From contig NZ_CP020919.1 of assembly GCF_003076475.1 (NCBI RefSeq), positions 3,162,001-3,226,000 of the forward strand: a stretch of 64,000 bases of DNA. The letters are read 5' to 3'. Shown piece by piece: positions 46,998 through 56,150 of the stretch; the first letter of the stretch is position 1; each line of letters begins with the position of its first letter. A program made the position numbers and the translations under genes. The DNA is from Flavobacterium kingsejongi (GTDB lineage Bacteria > Bacteroidota > Bacteroidia > Flavobacteriales > Flavobacteriaceae). The notes under the pieces are model-generated. The model was given only the letters and a program-made list of their open reading frames with translations. It did not search any database and was not told where the DNA came from.

Positions 46998-47688
46998 TGA
47001 ATCCGTAACCAGTCTGTTCACCATTCCAACAAGTCAATGGACAGCTATAAATCAGCGTGTAGGAGCTGTCTTCAGTGTTGAGAGTATTGCTGCTGTAATT
47101 TCAAAGGACCTGCCTGGTTACCCGGGCTTGCTATCAAGTAGCAAATTATGGCAATCCACTACTTTTAACGGACTGATTTCAGTATCGGGAAGTATAGCTC
47201 AGTATGCAGATACTGCTATTACGAATTTTACGAATTTGAATAACCAGGTTCAGGGCATTTCGGGCAATACTGTTCCGGTTAGTATACAAGACCTAACACT
47301 CTCCGTACTGAATCAACTTGTAACTGATACAGCACCTATAGTCGTAAGTACAACGCAGTTGTCGAATGCACTCAAAATATTCCTGACGAACAATCAGATT
47401 GTTGATGCTGAGATTGCCTTAAATAAGGAATCGCTCGGTAGCTTTTGGGCACCTTTGGGCGCTATTATTACTACTGTCGAAAATGCTGCGGGGACGGTGA
47501 CAGGAACGTGGAAGGCTATTTTGGATGATCTGAATAATACGGTAGCCAAGGAAATTACGGTAACCCTACCTTTCATAGAATCCTTAGATATTGATGCCGC
47601 TCTTATAAGTTGGCAAAATGTAAAAACAATAACTTCTGCTTTTCCTGCCAATATGGCTAACCAGAAAAATTATTGGAATACAAATTAA
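46978..47688 (+). CDS. Toxin-locus helical protein, 236 aa
   Basis: Predicted helical protein without a signal peptide, starting inside the 3' end of the 825-residue gene (20-bp overlap; ATG at 46978 or 46981), so translation is probably coupled. It contains Ser/Thr/Asn-rich helices, a stretch GSFWAPLGAIITTVENAAG that could contact membranes, and WKAILDDLNN, echoing the W-x-A-I-x-D-L pattern in the C-terminal helices of the first gene. It may be a second, shorter HBL/XaxB-like component. No family can be named from sequence alone. Confidence 0.6.
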   Translation: MMPSLANESVTSLFTIPTSQWTAINQRVGAVFSVESIAAVISKDLPGYPGLLSSSKLWQSTTFNGLISVSGSIAQYADTAITNFTNLNNQVQGISGNTVPVSIQDLTLSVLNQLVTDTAPIVVSTTQLSNALKIFLTNNQIVDAEIALNKESLGSFWAPLGAIITTVENAAGTVTGTWKAILDDLNNTVAKEITVTLPFIESLDIDAALISWQNVKTITSAFPANMANQKNYWNTN

Positions 47689-47705
47689 TTTAATTCTTCA
47701 AAATT

Positions 47706-48347
47706 ATGATAAAAATTAGTAACGGCAGTTTGTCTGAACTTTTAAAAGCAGCAGCAACCGGACCTTTTATGCAGGCAGAAATCTATTCTTTAACCGGGCT
47801 AGGAAATGTACGGGTAACCTGCAACTGGGCTTATTCGGCATTGAATATCGACCCCAGTAATGGAGCTGAATTTTTATGGCAATTCAACAAAGTTGATGAT
47901 AACAATATCTCTTTATCCCCGGTATCCAGTTGTATTGATAAAACAATTTATGCCAGTGTACGGGATGATAACGGGTACTATTTGAAAGTGCAGGCACCCT
48001 TTTCAGCTGATTGGATAACAGAAGTACGCAGGGATGAAATTATTGCGTTAAAAATGCATGACCTGAATGTTGCAGAATTAAAGGGATTTAATGGAGCCTT
48101 TTTTTTCTTGGATAATGGAATGTCATCATATCAAAATCATAGTGGTTATTGCATTCGCAGTATTGGTAGAACTTTTGATCAAAATATGCAGTGGTATTTA
48201 AAAATTAAAAGATCATTGCAAGATGGAATTGATTTTAGTTATAGCGATCATAGTTTAGGTACCGTAAAGAATCAATTGGACAATTGTGGAATACAACTCG
48301 ATGATGCAACGTTGAATACTTTAGTTACACAACTTAATTCCCACTAA
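47706..48347 (+). CDS. Toxin-locus beta-rich protein, possible binding component, 213 aa
   Basis: Not recognised by name. The sequence is beta-rich, with repeated hydrophobic-aromatic strand patterns (EFLWQFNKVDDNNISLSP, YASVRDDNGYYLKVQAP, GAFFFLDNGMSSYQNHSGYC) that recall beta-trefoil or fascin-like folds used for carbohydrate or protein binding. It lacks a signal peptide. It begins 17 bp after the 236-residue gene, and a terminator follows it, so it is the last gene of the locus. A receptor-binding or accessory role is an inference from position and fold pattern only. Confidence 0.6.
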   Translation: MIKISNGSLSELLKAAATGPFMQAEIYSLTGLGNVRVTCNWAYSALNIDPSNGAEFLWQFNKVDDNNISLSPVSSCIDKTIYASVRDDNGYYLKVQAPFSADWITEVRRDEIIALKMHDLNVAELKGFNGAFFFLDNGMSSYQNHSGYCIRSIGRTFDQNMQWYLKIKRSLQDGIDFSYSDHSLGTVKNQLDNCGIQLDDATLNTLVTQLNSH

Positions 48348-48369
48348 TACGCTTTATTATTTAATACAG

Positions 48370-48393
48370 AAGCCCCTCTAATGGGGCTTTTTT
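48370..48393 (+). terminator. Terminator at the end of the toxin-like locus
   Basis: AGCCCC / GGGGCT stem with a TCTAAT loop and seven Ts. Confidence 0.88.
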
Positions 48394-48426
48394 GATGCTA
48401 TAAAAACAAGATAAATAAATATTTAT

Positions 48427-48834
48427 TTATTTATCCAGAATTCCTTTCCATTTGGTATACCCCCAAACCAGGATAGTCAATGTCAATACTAAAGGAATTC
48501 CGGTTTCTATAAGTTCATGTGGGCGGTTGTCAATAAGCAGGTGAAAGAGGAAAATGGTTACAATAACCGGCGTTAAAAAGAGTACACCTAAAATTCTCGT
48601 TCGCGGAATGAGCAACAATATACCGGAAAGTATTTCGATAAAACCTACAACTTTGGTAAATCCGGAACTGCATAATGCCGTCATCAGATTTTTGTAATCT
48701 TCGGGTAAAGGACTATCAGATCCATAGGTTTTACAAGGGGAGAGAAAATGTTTATTAAGTCCTTTATAAATAAAAAATAATCCAAGTGCTGTACTAAGAA
48801 TCAGAATGGAATACGAGGTGACTTTTTTTTGCAT
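48427..48834 (-). CDS. DoxX-like membrane protein
   Basis: 135-residue inner-membrane protein with four predicted transmembrane helices (about 8-25, 53-73, 78-97, 105-125). The start is ATG 48834; a longer frame adds 11 basic residues. The pattern YSILILSTALGLFFIYKGLNKHF then KVVGFIEILSGILLLIPRTRILGVLFL fits DoxX/MauE-type proteins, whose roles vary. It diverges from the porin gene over a 214-bp region with a large inverted repeat, so both may answer to the same regulator. Confidence 0.8.
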   Translation of the reverse strand: MQKKVTSYSILILSTALGLFFIYKGLNKHFLSPCKTYGSDSPLPEDYKNLMTALCSSGFTKVVGFIEILSGILLLIPRTRILGVLFLTPVIVTIFLFHLLIDNRPHELIETGIPLVLTLTILVWGYTKWKGILDK

Positions 48835-48867
48835 GATACTATAGTTTTTTGGTTTTTTTTTATACAA

Positions 48868-48935
48868 TAATCTAATATAGATTAAATTAAACTAGTAAAT
48901 GTAAATAATTAATTTAATCTATATTATCATAGATT
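48868..48935. promoter_or_regulatory. Divergent operator region with 18-bp perfect inverted repeat
   Basis: TAATATAGATTAAATTAA (48873-48890) and its exact reverse complement (48909-48926) are separated by 18 bp between the divergent DoxX-like and porin genes. Each arm also sits in a smaller palindrome: TAATCTA-ATA-TAGATTA at 48868-48884, and AATCTAT-ATTATC-ATAGATT at 48916-48935. Two copies of one AT-rich operator facing opposite genes would explain this. The regulator is unknown; the iron-related genes next door suggest a Fur-type protein. Confidence 0.6.
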
Positions 48936-49048
48936 GGGTGTAGATACCAAGTGCAAATATATACAAAAAAATGTTAAAAATATTTTTATTTAGATTTGGT
49001 ATAAATAAAAATAAGATTAGATTTGCGGAAAATTTAGCCACCAAAAAA

Positions 49049-50410
49049 ATGAAAAAAATTTTACATGGAATCCTCCTGATGATGACTTTTGGAATCATGG
49101 GCCAAACTAAAAACGACTCCGTGTCGTCGTTTCAAAAAATGAAAGAAGCGATCAAGCTTGAGTTGAAAGAAGAGCTAAAAGCGGAACTGAAGAAAGATTT
49201 TATAAAAGAAAACAAAAGCCTTGTGGATTGGAGCAAATTTACACTCAGTGGTTACGGAGTGGTAAATTATTACCACTATGGGCGGTATGATACCGATCTC
49301 AATATCAAAGACAAATTTGATGCAGAACGCCTCAATCTCTATTTGGGATATAATTTTAATGATTGGATCAGTTTCAAATCGGAAATTGAATTTGAGCATG
49401 GGGGAACCGGTTCTACGATTGAATTGGATACGCAGGAAGAATTTGGTGAATACGAACAGGAAATTGAATCCGGGGGCGAAGTAAAAATTGAGCAAATCCA
49501 TATCAATTTCGCCATACGTCCGTATCTGAATGTACGTGTAGGGCGTATGAAGATACATTTTGGCCTGGCACAGGATTTAGATCGCCCTATTTCTTACTTT
49601 ACTACCCACCGACAGGAAATGGAAAACGAAATACTGCCGTTGGGATGGTATGAAAACGGAGTACAGATCCATGGTATTTTCTGGAAACGGTTAAAGTATG
49701 AAGTCTCTATTACCAATGGACTGGATGCTTCAGGCTTTAGCTCACGAGGCTGGATCAAAGATGGTTATCAAACCCGTTTTGAAATGGCTAATGGAAATTC
49801 TTTAGCTTTTACAGGACGACTGGATTATAAATTTGGCAAAAATAAATATACGTATGTCGGAATGTCGGCTTACCTAAATGATGCCGCAGCCAACCGCCCT
49901 AAAAACGATATGTCCGAATCAGCCTATGTGACCATTCTCGAAGGACATATCACTTATGATGAAGATTACCTGCGTTTTAATTCAGTAATCCTTTGGGGTA
50001 ATCTTGAGAATTCTAATATCGTTTCCCGTAAAAATTCCTCCCTTTCCAATAACCTGGGCGTAAAAAGAACTCCCGTAGGTAAAAATACCCTGGGCTTTTC
50101 TTTTGAAGGCGGTTACGAAATATTGCATTTTATCAATACCACGGCCAAACAGAAAATTTATCCTTTTATCCGATACGATTACTACGACACCATGCACGAA
50201 GTGGAAGGCAACGTGATTCGTAAGCCACGATGGGAGCGTAGTGCACTTATGGGAGGGATTAACTGGTTCGTACATCCGCAAATTGTATTAAAAGCACACT
50301 ATCAAAACAGAAGATTAGGATCTGATAACTATGATCCAGTGACTTCGTTGTATACCGGAAGAAAGCAGGAAGAGAATACACTTTCTGCCGGAATCGGATT
50401 TTCATTCTAA
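49049..50410 (+). CDS. Outer-membrane porin-like protein
   Basis: 453-residue predicted beta-barrel protein from ATG 49049 (MKKILHGILLMMTFGIMGQ); a longer frame from 48971 is rejected because it lacks a signal sequence. A signal peptide covers about 1-19. A charged coiled-coil segment follows (about 30-55, EAIKLELKEELKAELKKDF), as in trimeric phosphate-selective porins, then many amphipathic strands and a C-terminal strand ending in Phe (AGIGFSF). It begins an imelysin/di-heme gene set, suggesting uptake of iron or a related substrate. Confidence 0.8.
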   Translation: MKKILHGILLMMTFGIMGQTKNDSVSSFQKMKEAIKLELKEELKAELKKDFIKENKSLVDWSKFTLSGYGVVNYYHYGRYDTDLNIKDKFDAERLNLYLGYNFNDWISFKSEIEFEHGGTGSTIELDTQEEFGEYEQEIESGGEVKIEQIHINFAIRPYLNVRVGRMKIHFGLAQDLDRPISYFTTHRQEMENEILPLGWYENGVQIHGIFWKRLKYEVSITNGLDASGFSSRGWIKDGYQTRFEMANGNSLAFTGRLDYKFGKNKYTYVGMSAYLNDAAANRPKNDMSESAYVTILEGHITYDEDYLRFNSVILWGNLENSNIVSRKNSSLSNNLGVKRTPVGKNTLGFSFEGGYEILHFINTTAKQKIYPFIRYDYYDTMHEVEGNVIRKPRWERSALMGGINWFVHPQIVLKAHYQNRRLGSDNYDPVTSLYTGRKQEENTLSAGIGFSF

Positions 50411-50440
50411 AAAAATAGTCTAACCATAATATCCAAAAAA

Positions 50441-51532
50441 ATGAACAAACAAATTTTAAATTTAGGAGCACTCATAGTAGCTTCCCTGTTTTTTGCCAAT
50501 TGTAGCAATAACGATGATAGTACGTATGTAGATCCTAATGCAAACCTGTTTACGGAAGTACTGAACAATGTTCCTACAAACGTAATCACCGATACCTACA
50601 AGCAGCTGAATGAAAAAGCGATGGCCTTAAAAAATGCCATCAATACATTAGCTATTACACCAGATGAGGCTAATCTTGCTGCTGTTAAAGCAGCCTGGCA
50701 AGCTACCAGGTCACCGTGGGAACAGTCTGAAAGTTTCCTGTATGGTCCTGTGGGCATTGAAGAAGTAGTGGATCCGGCGATTGATTCCTGGCCGGTAGAT
50801 GTTGCTGCTATTAATACGATTATATCAAATAGCGCCCCAATCACGGCTGCTTCCTTAGAAACAAATGATGATGCAAGAGGATTCCACACAATTGAATATT
50901 TTGTATGGGGTATCAACGGTAACAAAGCGGCTACAGCACTCACCGCAAGAGAACTGGAATTCCTGAAAGCGGCAGCTGATGATTTACAGCGAAATACACA
51001 AAAATTGTATGATGCCTGGAAGACTTCAGGAAGCAATGCGGGTAGTTTTGCCAATCAGTTCATCAATGCAGGCCAATCCGGCAGTCAGTATGTTTCTCAA
51101 AAAGCAGCATTGGCAGAGATCGTGGAAGGTTTGTTTGGTATTGCTGATGAAGTGGCATCCGGAAAAATCGAAACTCCATTGAATGGTAATGCTGGTGCTG
51201 CAAAACCAGAAGCAGAAGAATCCCGTTTTAGCAATAATTCCAAATTGGATTTTGCAAATAATATCCGAAGCATACAGAATGTATATACGGGTGATTTTGA
51301 TGATACTTCAGGTAAAGGTATTTCGGATATTGTTATTCTGACCAATCCAACCCTGGATGCTATCATTAAAGCTAAAATAACGGCTGCTATTGAGGCTATT
51401 GAAGCGATTCCCGGTACTTTTACCCAGGCGATTAGTAACAACAGGGCACAGGTACAAAATGCACAACAAAAAGTAGATGAATTGAAAATTGCATTGGAGA
51501 GTCAATTATTCCCTTTCATTAACAACCTATAA
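50441..51532 (+). CDS. Imelysin-family (M75-like) lipoprotein
   Basis: 363-residue exported lipoprotein, lipobox FANC with Cys21. Imelysin proteins are two-bundle helical proteins linked to iron uptake (EfeO/EfeM, IrpA); despite the peptidase name, cleavage is not established. The signature GxHxxE is present as GFHTIE, with His149 and Glu152 as candidate metal ligands. The WQATRSPWEQSESFLYGPVG region is conserved in the family. It follows the porin by 30 bp and is followed by a strong terminator. Confidence 0.9.
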   Translation: MNKQILNLGALIVASLFFANCSNNDDSTYVDPNANLFTEVLNNVPTNVITDTYKQLNEKAMALKNAINTLAITPDEANLAAVKAAWQATRSPWEQSESFLYGPVGIEEVVDPAIDSWPVDVAAINTIISNSAPITAASLETNDDARGFHTIEYFVWGINGNKAATALTARELEFLKAAADDLQRNTQKLYDAWKTSGSNAGSFANQFINAGQSGSQYVSQKAALAEIVEGLFGIADEVASGKIETPLNGNAGAAKPEAEESRFSNNSKLDFANNIRSIQNVYTGDFDDTSGKGISDIVILTNPTLDAIIKAKITAAIEAIEAIPGTFTQAISNNRAQVQNAQQKVDELKIALESQLFPFINNL

Positions 51533-51548
51533 GCCTCATTATTTATAG

Positions 51549-51581
51549 TGCCCCACCCATTATGAGGTGGGGCATTTTTTT
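51549..51581 (+). terminator. Terminator between imelysin and di-heme genes
   Basis: TGCCCCACC / GGTGGGGCA stem followed by seven Ts. It should limit read-through into the di-heme gene. Confidence 0.9.
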
Positions 51582-51602
51582 AATTTTATATAACGCATAC
51601 GG

Positions 51603-52991
51603 ATGGAAATAGTTAAGAAAGGGATGGTATACGCGATCATAGGCATGCTAATAGCTTCCTGCCAAAATGATGACGCAGCGGAGTATGAAACACTTCCGGA
51701 TCTCTCGGAGCGCTTATATGCCGGTGGGCAAACCACTACTTTTTCTGCTACCAGCAATGCTTTTGGATATCCTGCACCCAATCTTTCTGCAGCAGAACTT
51801 CAAAAACACCTGGCGGGCGATCTTCAGTTTGTAGCTACTTTTATCACAGCTCCGGCACCTGTAAATCCGGGATTGGGACCTTTATTTAATAATGTCTCCT
51901 GTATTGCATGCCATCCCAAAGACGGCAGGGCAGCGCATCCATCCACTATCAATTCCAGAAACGGGTTGTTGGTTCGTGTGAGTATTCCGGGTATGGATGA
52001 ACATGGTGGTCCTTTGGCTGTTCCTGGTTTTGGGTTACAGATCCAAAACCATGCACTCGCAGGTTACTTGCCCGAAGCAGATTATCAGGTGACCTATATT
52101 CAGAAAACAGAAACGCTTGCTGATGGAACCGTAATCACCCTTCGCAAACCCATTATTAGCCTTACCAATCCGTATATCAGCCTACCACCGGGTGTGATGC
52201 TTTCTGCCCGGCTTGGCCCACCGGTATTTGGCTTGGGACTTTTGGAAGCCATCCCGGAAGCTGATATTATTGCGTATATCGATCCAAATGATTGGAATGG
52301 TGATGGCATTTCAGGTAAAGCCAATTATGTGTGGGATAGTTATTTGCATCAAACGATTTTAGGCCGTTTTGGATGGAAAGCCAATACAGGAACCATTCAC
52401 ATGCAATGTGCGTCAGCCTATTTGGAAGATATGGGAATTACGAGTAGTGTTTTTCCGCAGGAAACCGGCCATAACCAGCCGAATGGGAATGACGGGCAAA
52501 ATGACGATCCTGAACTATCTGATGAAATAATGGAGCAAATAGTAATGTATTCCAGCACTTTAGCAGTTCCAGCACCAAGAGGAATTACTAATTCAAATGT
52601 TAGGGAAGGGGCTCAGATCTTTGAACAGCTTGATTGTGCCAAATGCCATGTTCCGAGACAACGGACAGGCTATAGCCCAATTTCAGCACTGGCATTCCAG
52701 ACCTTTTATCCCTACACCGATCTGTTATTACACGACATGGGACCAGATCTGGCAGATCAACGCCCGGATTATTTAGCCGATGGAAGCGAATGGAAAACCA
52801 GGCCACTCTGGGGTCTCGGGCTCACACAACTGGTTAATGGACATACCGATTTGCTGCATGACGGCAGGGCCAGGAATACTACCGAAGCCATATTATGGCA
52901 TGGTGGAGAAGCCCAAAATGCAAAAGAAAAATTCAAACAGTTGCCTACAGCCCGACGGGAAGCCTTATTGGCCTTCCTGAATTCATTATAA
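51603..52991 (+). CDS. Di-heme c-type oxidoreductase lipoprotein
   Basis: 462-residue periplasmic protein with a lipobox-type start (IASC, Cys20). Two heme c sites are visible: C100-I-A-C103-H104 and C345-A-K-C348-H349. The length and surrounding motifs (GPLFNNVSCIACHPKDGR, GRFGWKANTGTI, HDGRARNTTEAILWHGGEA) match the di-heme oxidoreductase family (formerly DUF1111, often called thiol oxidoreductase) regularly found beside imelysins. It probably moves electrons during periplasmic metal handling; the partner is unknown. It starts about 70 bp after the imelysin gene, beyond a terminator. Confidence 0.9.
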   Translation: MEIVKKGMVYAIIGMLIASCQNDDAAEYETLPDLSERLYAGGQTTTFSATSNAFGYPAPNLSAAELQKHLAGDLQFVATFITAPAPVNPGLGPLFNNVSCIACHPKDGRAAHPSTINSRNGLLVRVSIPGMDEHGGPLAVPGFGLQIQNHALAGYLPEADYQVTYIQKTETLADGTVITLRKPIISLTNPYISLPPGVMLSARLGPPVFGLGLLEAIPEADIIAYIDPNDWNGDGISGKANYVWDSYLHQTILGRFGWKANTGTIHMQCASAYLEDMGITSSVFPQETGHNQPNGNDGQNDDPELSDEIMEQIVMYSSTLAVPAPRGITNSNVREGAQIFEQLDCAKCHVPRQRTGYSPISALAFQTFYPYTDLLLHDMGPDLADQRPDYLADGSEWKTRPLWGLGLTQLVNGHTDLLHDGRARNTTEAILWHGGEAQNAKEKFKQLPTARREALLAFLNSL

Positions 52992-52994
52992 TAT

Positions 52995-53024
52995 ACATAA
53001 GCGGTGGTAATGCTGCCGCTTATT
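52995..53024. terminator. Weak bidirectional hairpin
   Basis: ATAAGCGG / CCGCTTAT stem between convergent genes; T tracts are short. Confidence 0.5.
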
Positions 53025-54234
53025 CTATAAAACGGCTCCCGCTTACCTGTCCAAATACCACCAGGACATCATAACCATTGATAAAAGAAAGTAATCTCGG
53101 TTCTATTTTTAGTGTCCCGGCTTTGACAGCCTTACGGATTGGCCTGAAATCAAAAAGAGCCCATTCCTCACCTTGTACCTGATCGGAAAAAGGGAGTAAC
53201 GATTTTAATTCATCATCAGTAGCTATATCATACGGCTGGATAGCCAATGTATTATCGGTTGGTGCCATGGTATTCGAAGTTCCTTTCTTGCCAAAAACCA
53301 AAATATGCAGCGTTTTCTTGACGGCTGCTCCTGCCAGGTTATCGGCGAGATTGCCTACTTCAAAGGCAGTATTCATTTCATCAGTTCTGGAAAGGTGATT
53401 GGCTCCGAATTTAAAGAGCAGTTTAGGCATATTAATAGCATCAGCCGTAATATCGGAATGCAGGTAGTTCAGCAAATTCTTTTTCATCAGATTCACCCTT
53501 TGAGTGTAGCTGCTGTTAGCAAATAAAGGAATGGATCGTTTTAAATCCTGTAACATTTTTTTGCTTGCTGCATTTTCATTTTTAAAAGCAACAATCATCG
53601 AATCTACTGTAACTTCTTTTAGGCTGTAGGCACTAAAATCGCTGTATTTTGCTATGTCTTTATAAAGAGGCAGGTCATGAAGGGAAATAGTTGCCGCCTT
53701 TTTAAGGGCTAATTTTTTTAGTCCCGGTTTTTTAGTTTCGGCAGCCAGGGTTTCAAAAAAAGTAGGTAAAGAGAGGAAGTTGATTTCATTTAATCCCCAT
53801 ATATCGATGTTGGAAGATGTCATCTGCCTGGCCAGCGCCATTTCGGTTTCCCAGCTGTAGAAGGCAAAATCATACGGTTTTTGTCTAAAATAAGCAGCAT
53901 ATTTAGAAGGATCCACACTTACTTTTTTCAATTGTGATGCGGTATAGGGATCAATTTCAATAACCAGTGCTTTGGGCTGGAATACCTGAGCCACTTTACC
54001 CGCAAAAACCGGAATTTCGGCTTCTCCGTGTTGTTCACCGATCATTACGAATTGTGATTTTGCAATTTCTGCTTTTAGCAAATCCCAGCCTTTACCGCTA
54101 TATTCTCCATTACTATAGGAAAACGCAGATTTGTGAATCATGGATTTTAGATCGGGATCCTGTACGGATTGTGCGGTAGAGATTAAAAAAGAATAACAAA
54201 TGAAAAATAAAAGGGCAATGAGTCGAGCAAGCAT
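53020..54234 (-). CDS. Secreted EreA/Tiki-like hypothetical protein
   Basis: 404-residue protein with a signal peptide (about 1-21, ends STAQ). It contains FVMIGEQHGEAEIPVF near residue 60, a G-E-x-H-G motif typical of the erythromycin-esterase-like/TraB/ChaN superfamily, where the Glu and His take part in hydrolysis or metal binding. A second conserved part is LLFKFGANHLSR near residue 270. The substrate is unknown and antibiotic resistance should not be assumed. Convergent with the di-heme gene. Confidence 0.7.
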   Translation of the reverse strand: MLARLIALLFFICYSFLISTAQSVQDPDLKSMIHKSAFSYSNGEYSGKGWDLLKAEIAKSQFVMIGEQHGEAEIPVFAGKVAQVFQPKALVIEIDPYTASQLKKVSVDPSKYAAYFRQKPYDFAFYSWETEMALARQMTSSNIDIWGLNEINFLSLPTFFETLAAETKKPGLKKLALKKAATISLHDLPLYKDIAKYSDFSAYSLKEVTVDSMIVAFKNENAASKKMLQDLKRSIPLFANSSYTQRVNLMKKNLLNYLHSDITADAINMPKLLFKFGANHLSRTDEMNTAFEVGNLADNLAGAAVKKTLHILVFGKKGTSNTMAPTDNTLAIQPYDIATDDELKSLLPFSDQVQGEEWALFDFRPIRKAVKAGTLKIEPRLLSFINGYDVLVVFGQVSGSRFIE

Positions 54235-54394
54235 GGTGGTGGTTTTTTTATAAGACTATCCAGCAGGATTTTTGTTACAGCGCAAACGAAATAAAGTAAC
54301 GGTTTTCGTGTGATTTTTTATTCGATGTTTTAATTGCCCAGTTTCAATTACTATGGAAAGGATATCGTCGTTTACCAATTTCAATCTCAAGCCT

Positions 54395-54661
54395 TTATTC
54401 TTCTGGCATTCCAGCATTTTTAGCTTCTTCTTTTTCTATCGCTTTACATTTGTTGTAATTTATTTCATCTTTCGCCTGAAGGTAAGCTGCAGCAACGAAA
54501 CCAGCCTGTACATAGGTTTCTATTTTATCTTCTCCTTTTTTAGCAATTTCATATTGTTTTTCTGCATCTAAAGCTATCTGATTTTCAATATTTTGAAGGT
54601 TTTTAATGAAAATAAAGGATACTGCTAAAATAGCAATGGACTTATAGTTTGCATTGCCCCA
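54395..54661 (-). pseudogene. Open frame without start codon, remnant of a small membrane-anchored protein
   Basis: 88 codons from a TGA at 54664-54662 to TAA 54397-54395, with no ATG, GTG or TTG in a usable place. The translation has one hydrophobic segment (SIAILAVSFIFI) followed by an acidic-basic helix (ENQIALDAEKQYEIAKKGED) and ends KNAGMPEE, which looks like genuine protein. It probably lost its 5' end, or starts at an unusual codon such as ATT. It lies 43 bp after the frameshifted membrane gene, also on the minus strand. An AT-rich stretch of 160 bp separates it from the next gene. Confidence 0.45.
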
Positions 54662-54703
54662 TCATAACGGGGTATTTGTTTTTTTAAATCGTTAGTTATT
54701 GGT

Positions 54704-55806
54704 TTACTTTTTTAATTGCATTTGAAGGGTATCTTTATTTAAAATCATATTCCACTGCATGCTTGTACCATTGAATTTTTTGATCTGTACTGGAATGGTA
54801 TCGGGTATACTTCCTTCATACGAGATGACATCTAAGCTATTTTTGGTATCATCATACAGGTATCGCATTGCAACAGCAGTACTGTCCACAAACATATGAG
54901 GATTTGGTGAATAATATAGTTTGCCGCGCTCTTCAAAATAAATTACTTTCCATGCAGCTGTATCTTTTTCCCAGGCATTTTCCGGCACTATTTTTCCATT
55001 GCGGGTCATCGTTTCTACTTTCCATTTCCCGAAATACTTTTCAGAAAGCCGTACTCCATGGCTATAATACAATATAAATATACAAGGGATCAGGATACAC
55101 AGTACGCGCGCTAGCAGACGAGCGATTTTACTTCCAATTACTGGTCCTGTATTTTTATAGTGCATAAAAAGTGCTATTATTTCTTCTTTTCGCTGCAATA
55201 ATAAATAACATAATCCCAATGTAATCAATACACAGGTAAAGATCGTGATGGGACCAATGCCATAAAAAATATTAATCAATACAATATTGAAGAATACCGG
55301 TAACAACGTTACGATCCCTAATAATATGGTGCGCCTGAATAATAAAAAGATACTGCCGACAATTTGCAAAAAACCTATGATTAAAGAGAGCCCATAGGAA
55401 AAACCATAATATTTCCAGGTGAGCTGTTGCCCTGTAAGGGAGTTTACCAGCGTATCATCCGCATGATAAGAAAAGGTAAAATTAACTTCGAACAGTTTTT
55501 CAAAACCATATACCGAAATCTGGAATGCCAGCCAATAGCGCAATAGTATAATGAACCAGACCTTGTATTTTAGAATGGTGGTATTTCCCCTTTTTTCTTT
55601 ATAATTCCAGTATATGGAGAAACCAATAGCAAATAAGATGGCTCCTAATAATGAAAAGAGCCCTGCGATATTAAAATAATTTGCATATTAAGAGGCAATA
55701 ACGGGATGATTACTGTGAGGCTTGCATTAACAGCGCCAACAAAAGCTAAAAAGCATAAAGAGAATTTTGAAAACCAATTGGATCGTTGTGTTTCTGCTGC
55801 AATCAT
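54704..55806 (-). pseudogene. Membrane protein with lipocalin-like tail, frameshifted near the N-terminus
   Basis: From ATG 55806 the frame encodes MIAAETQRSNWFSKFSLCFL and a first span, then runs out of frame around 55685-55705. The downstream frame (YANYFNIAGLFSLLGAILFA...) is open to TAA 54704 and carries six or seven more spans. A C-terminal periplasmic domain of about 110 residues (EKYFGKWKVETMTRNGKIVP) looks like a lipocalin-type barrel. A single-base deletion joins the two parts. The downstream part alone would need a TTG start at 55543 inside a span. The family is not recognised; the membrane part faintly resembles DoxX. Confidence 0.6.
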
Positions 55807-56107
55807 ATCAAATTTATATGTATAATCTATTTGTTTTGTTTATCTCTATTTTTAACGACGATGTGATGAACAAATATAACTTTTTTAGGCAAAAAGTATT
55901 ACATAAACAATTATTTGACGAAAGGATTTTGTAAGAGGGGAGAGGTCTTGTTCTTATTGTTCTACTTCTGTTATAAGGAGTTTAAATTTTTTTAGTATTT
56001 GCATCTATAAAGCTAAAAAAAGACTTTTACGAAGTATATTTTACTAAATATTCTTCGTATTTCAGTGCTGAAAGGGGAACAAATTTCTTCTCATTTCTAT
56101 TTTCAAT

Positions 56108-56150
56108 TATTATGTAAAATAGAAATTTAATCATACTTGCAGTTTCATTT
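56108..56150 (+). repeat. Direct repeat copy 1
   Basis: Starts TATTATGTAAAATAGAAA and ends TTTCATTT; about 80 percent alike to copy 2 at 56569-56614. No gene follows this copy. Confidence 0.55.

Noticed and set aside
53020..54234. Erythromycin-resistance esterase
   Set aside because: Only the G-E-x-H-G superfamily motif is seen; the protein is exported and has no further EreA/EreB signature.
54353..54571. 72-codon plus-strand open frame rich in Phe
   Set aside because: It is antisense to the minus-strand remnant, has very skewed composition and no ribosome-binding context.
54657..54672. CCCC/GGGG hairpin as a terminator after the frameshifted membrane gene
   Set aside because: The stem is only 4 bp and no T run follows on the minus strand.
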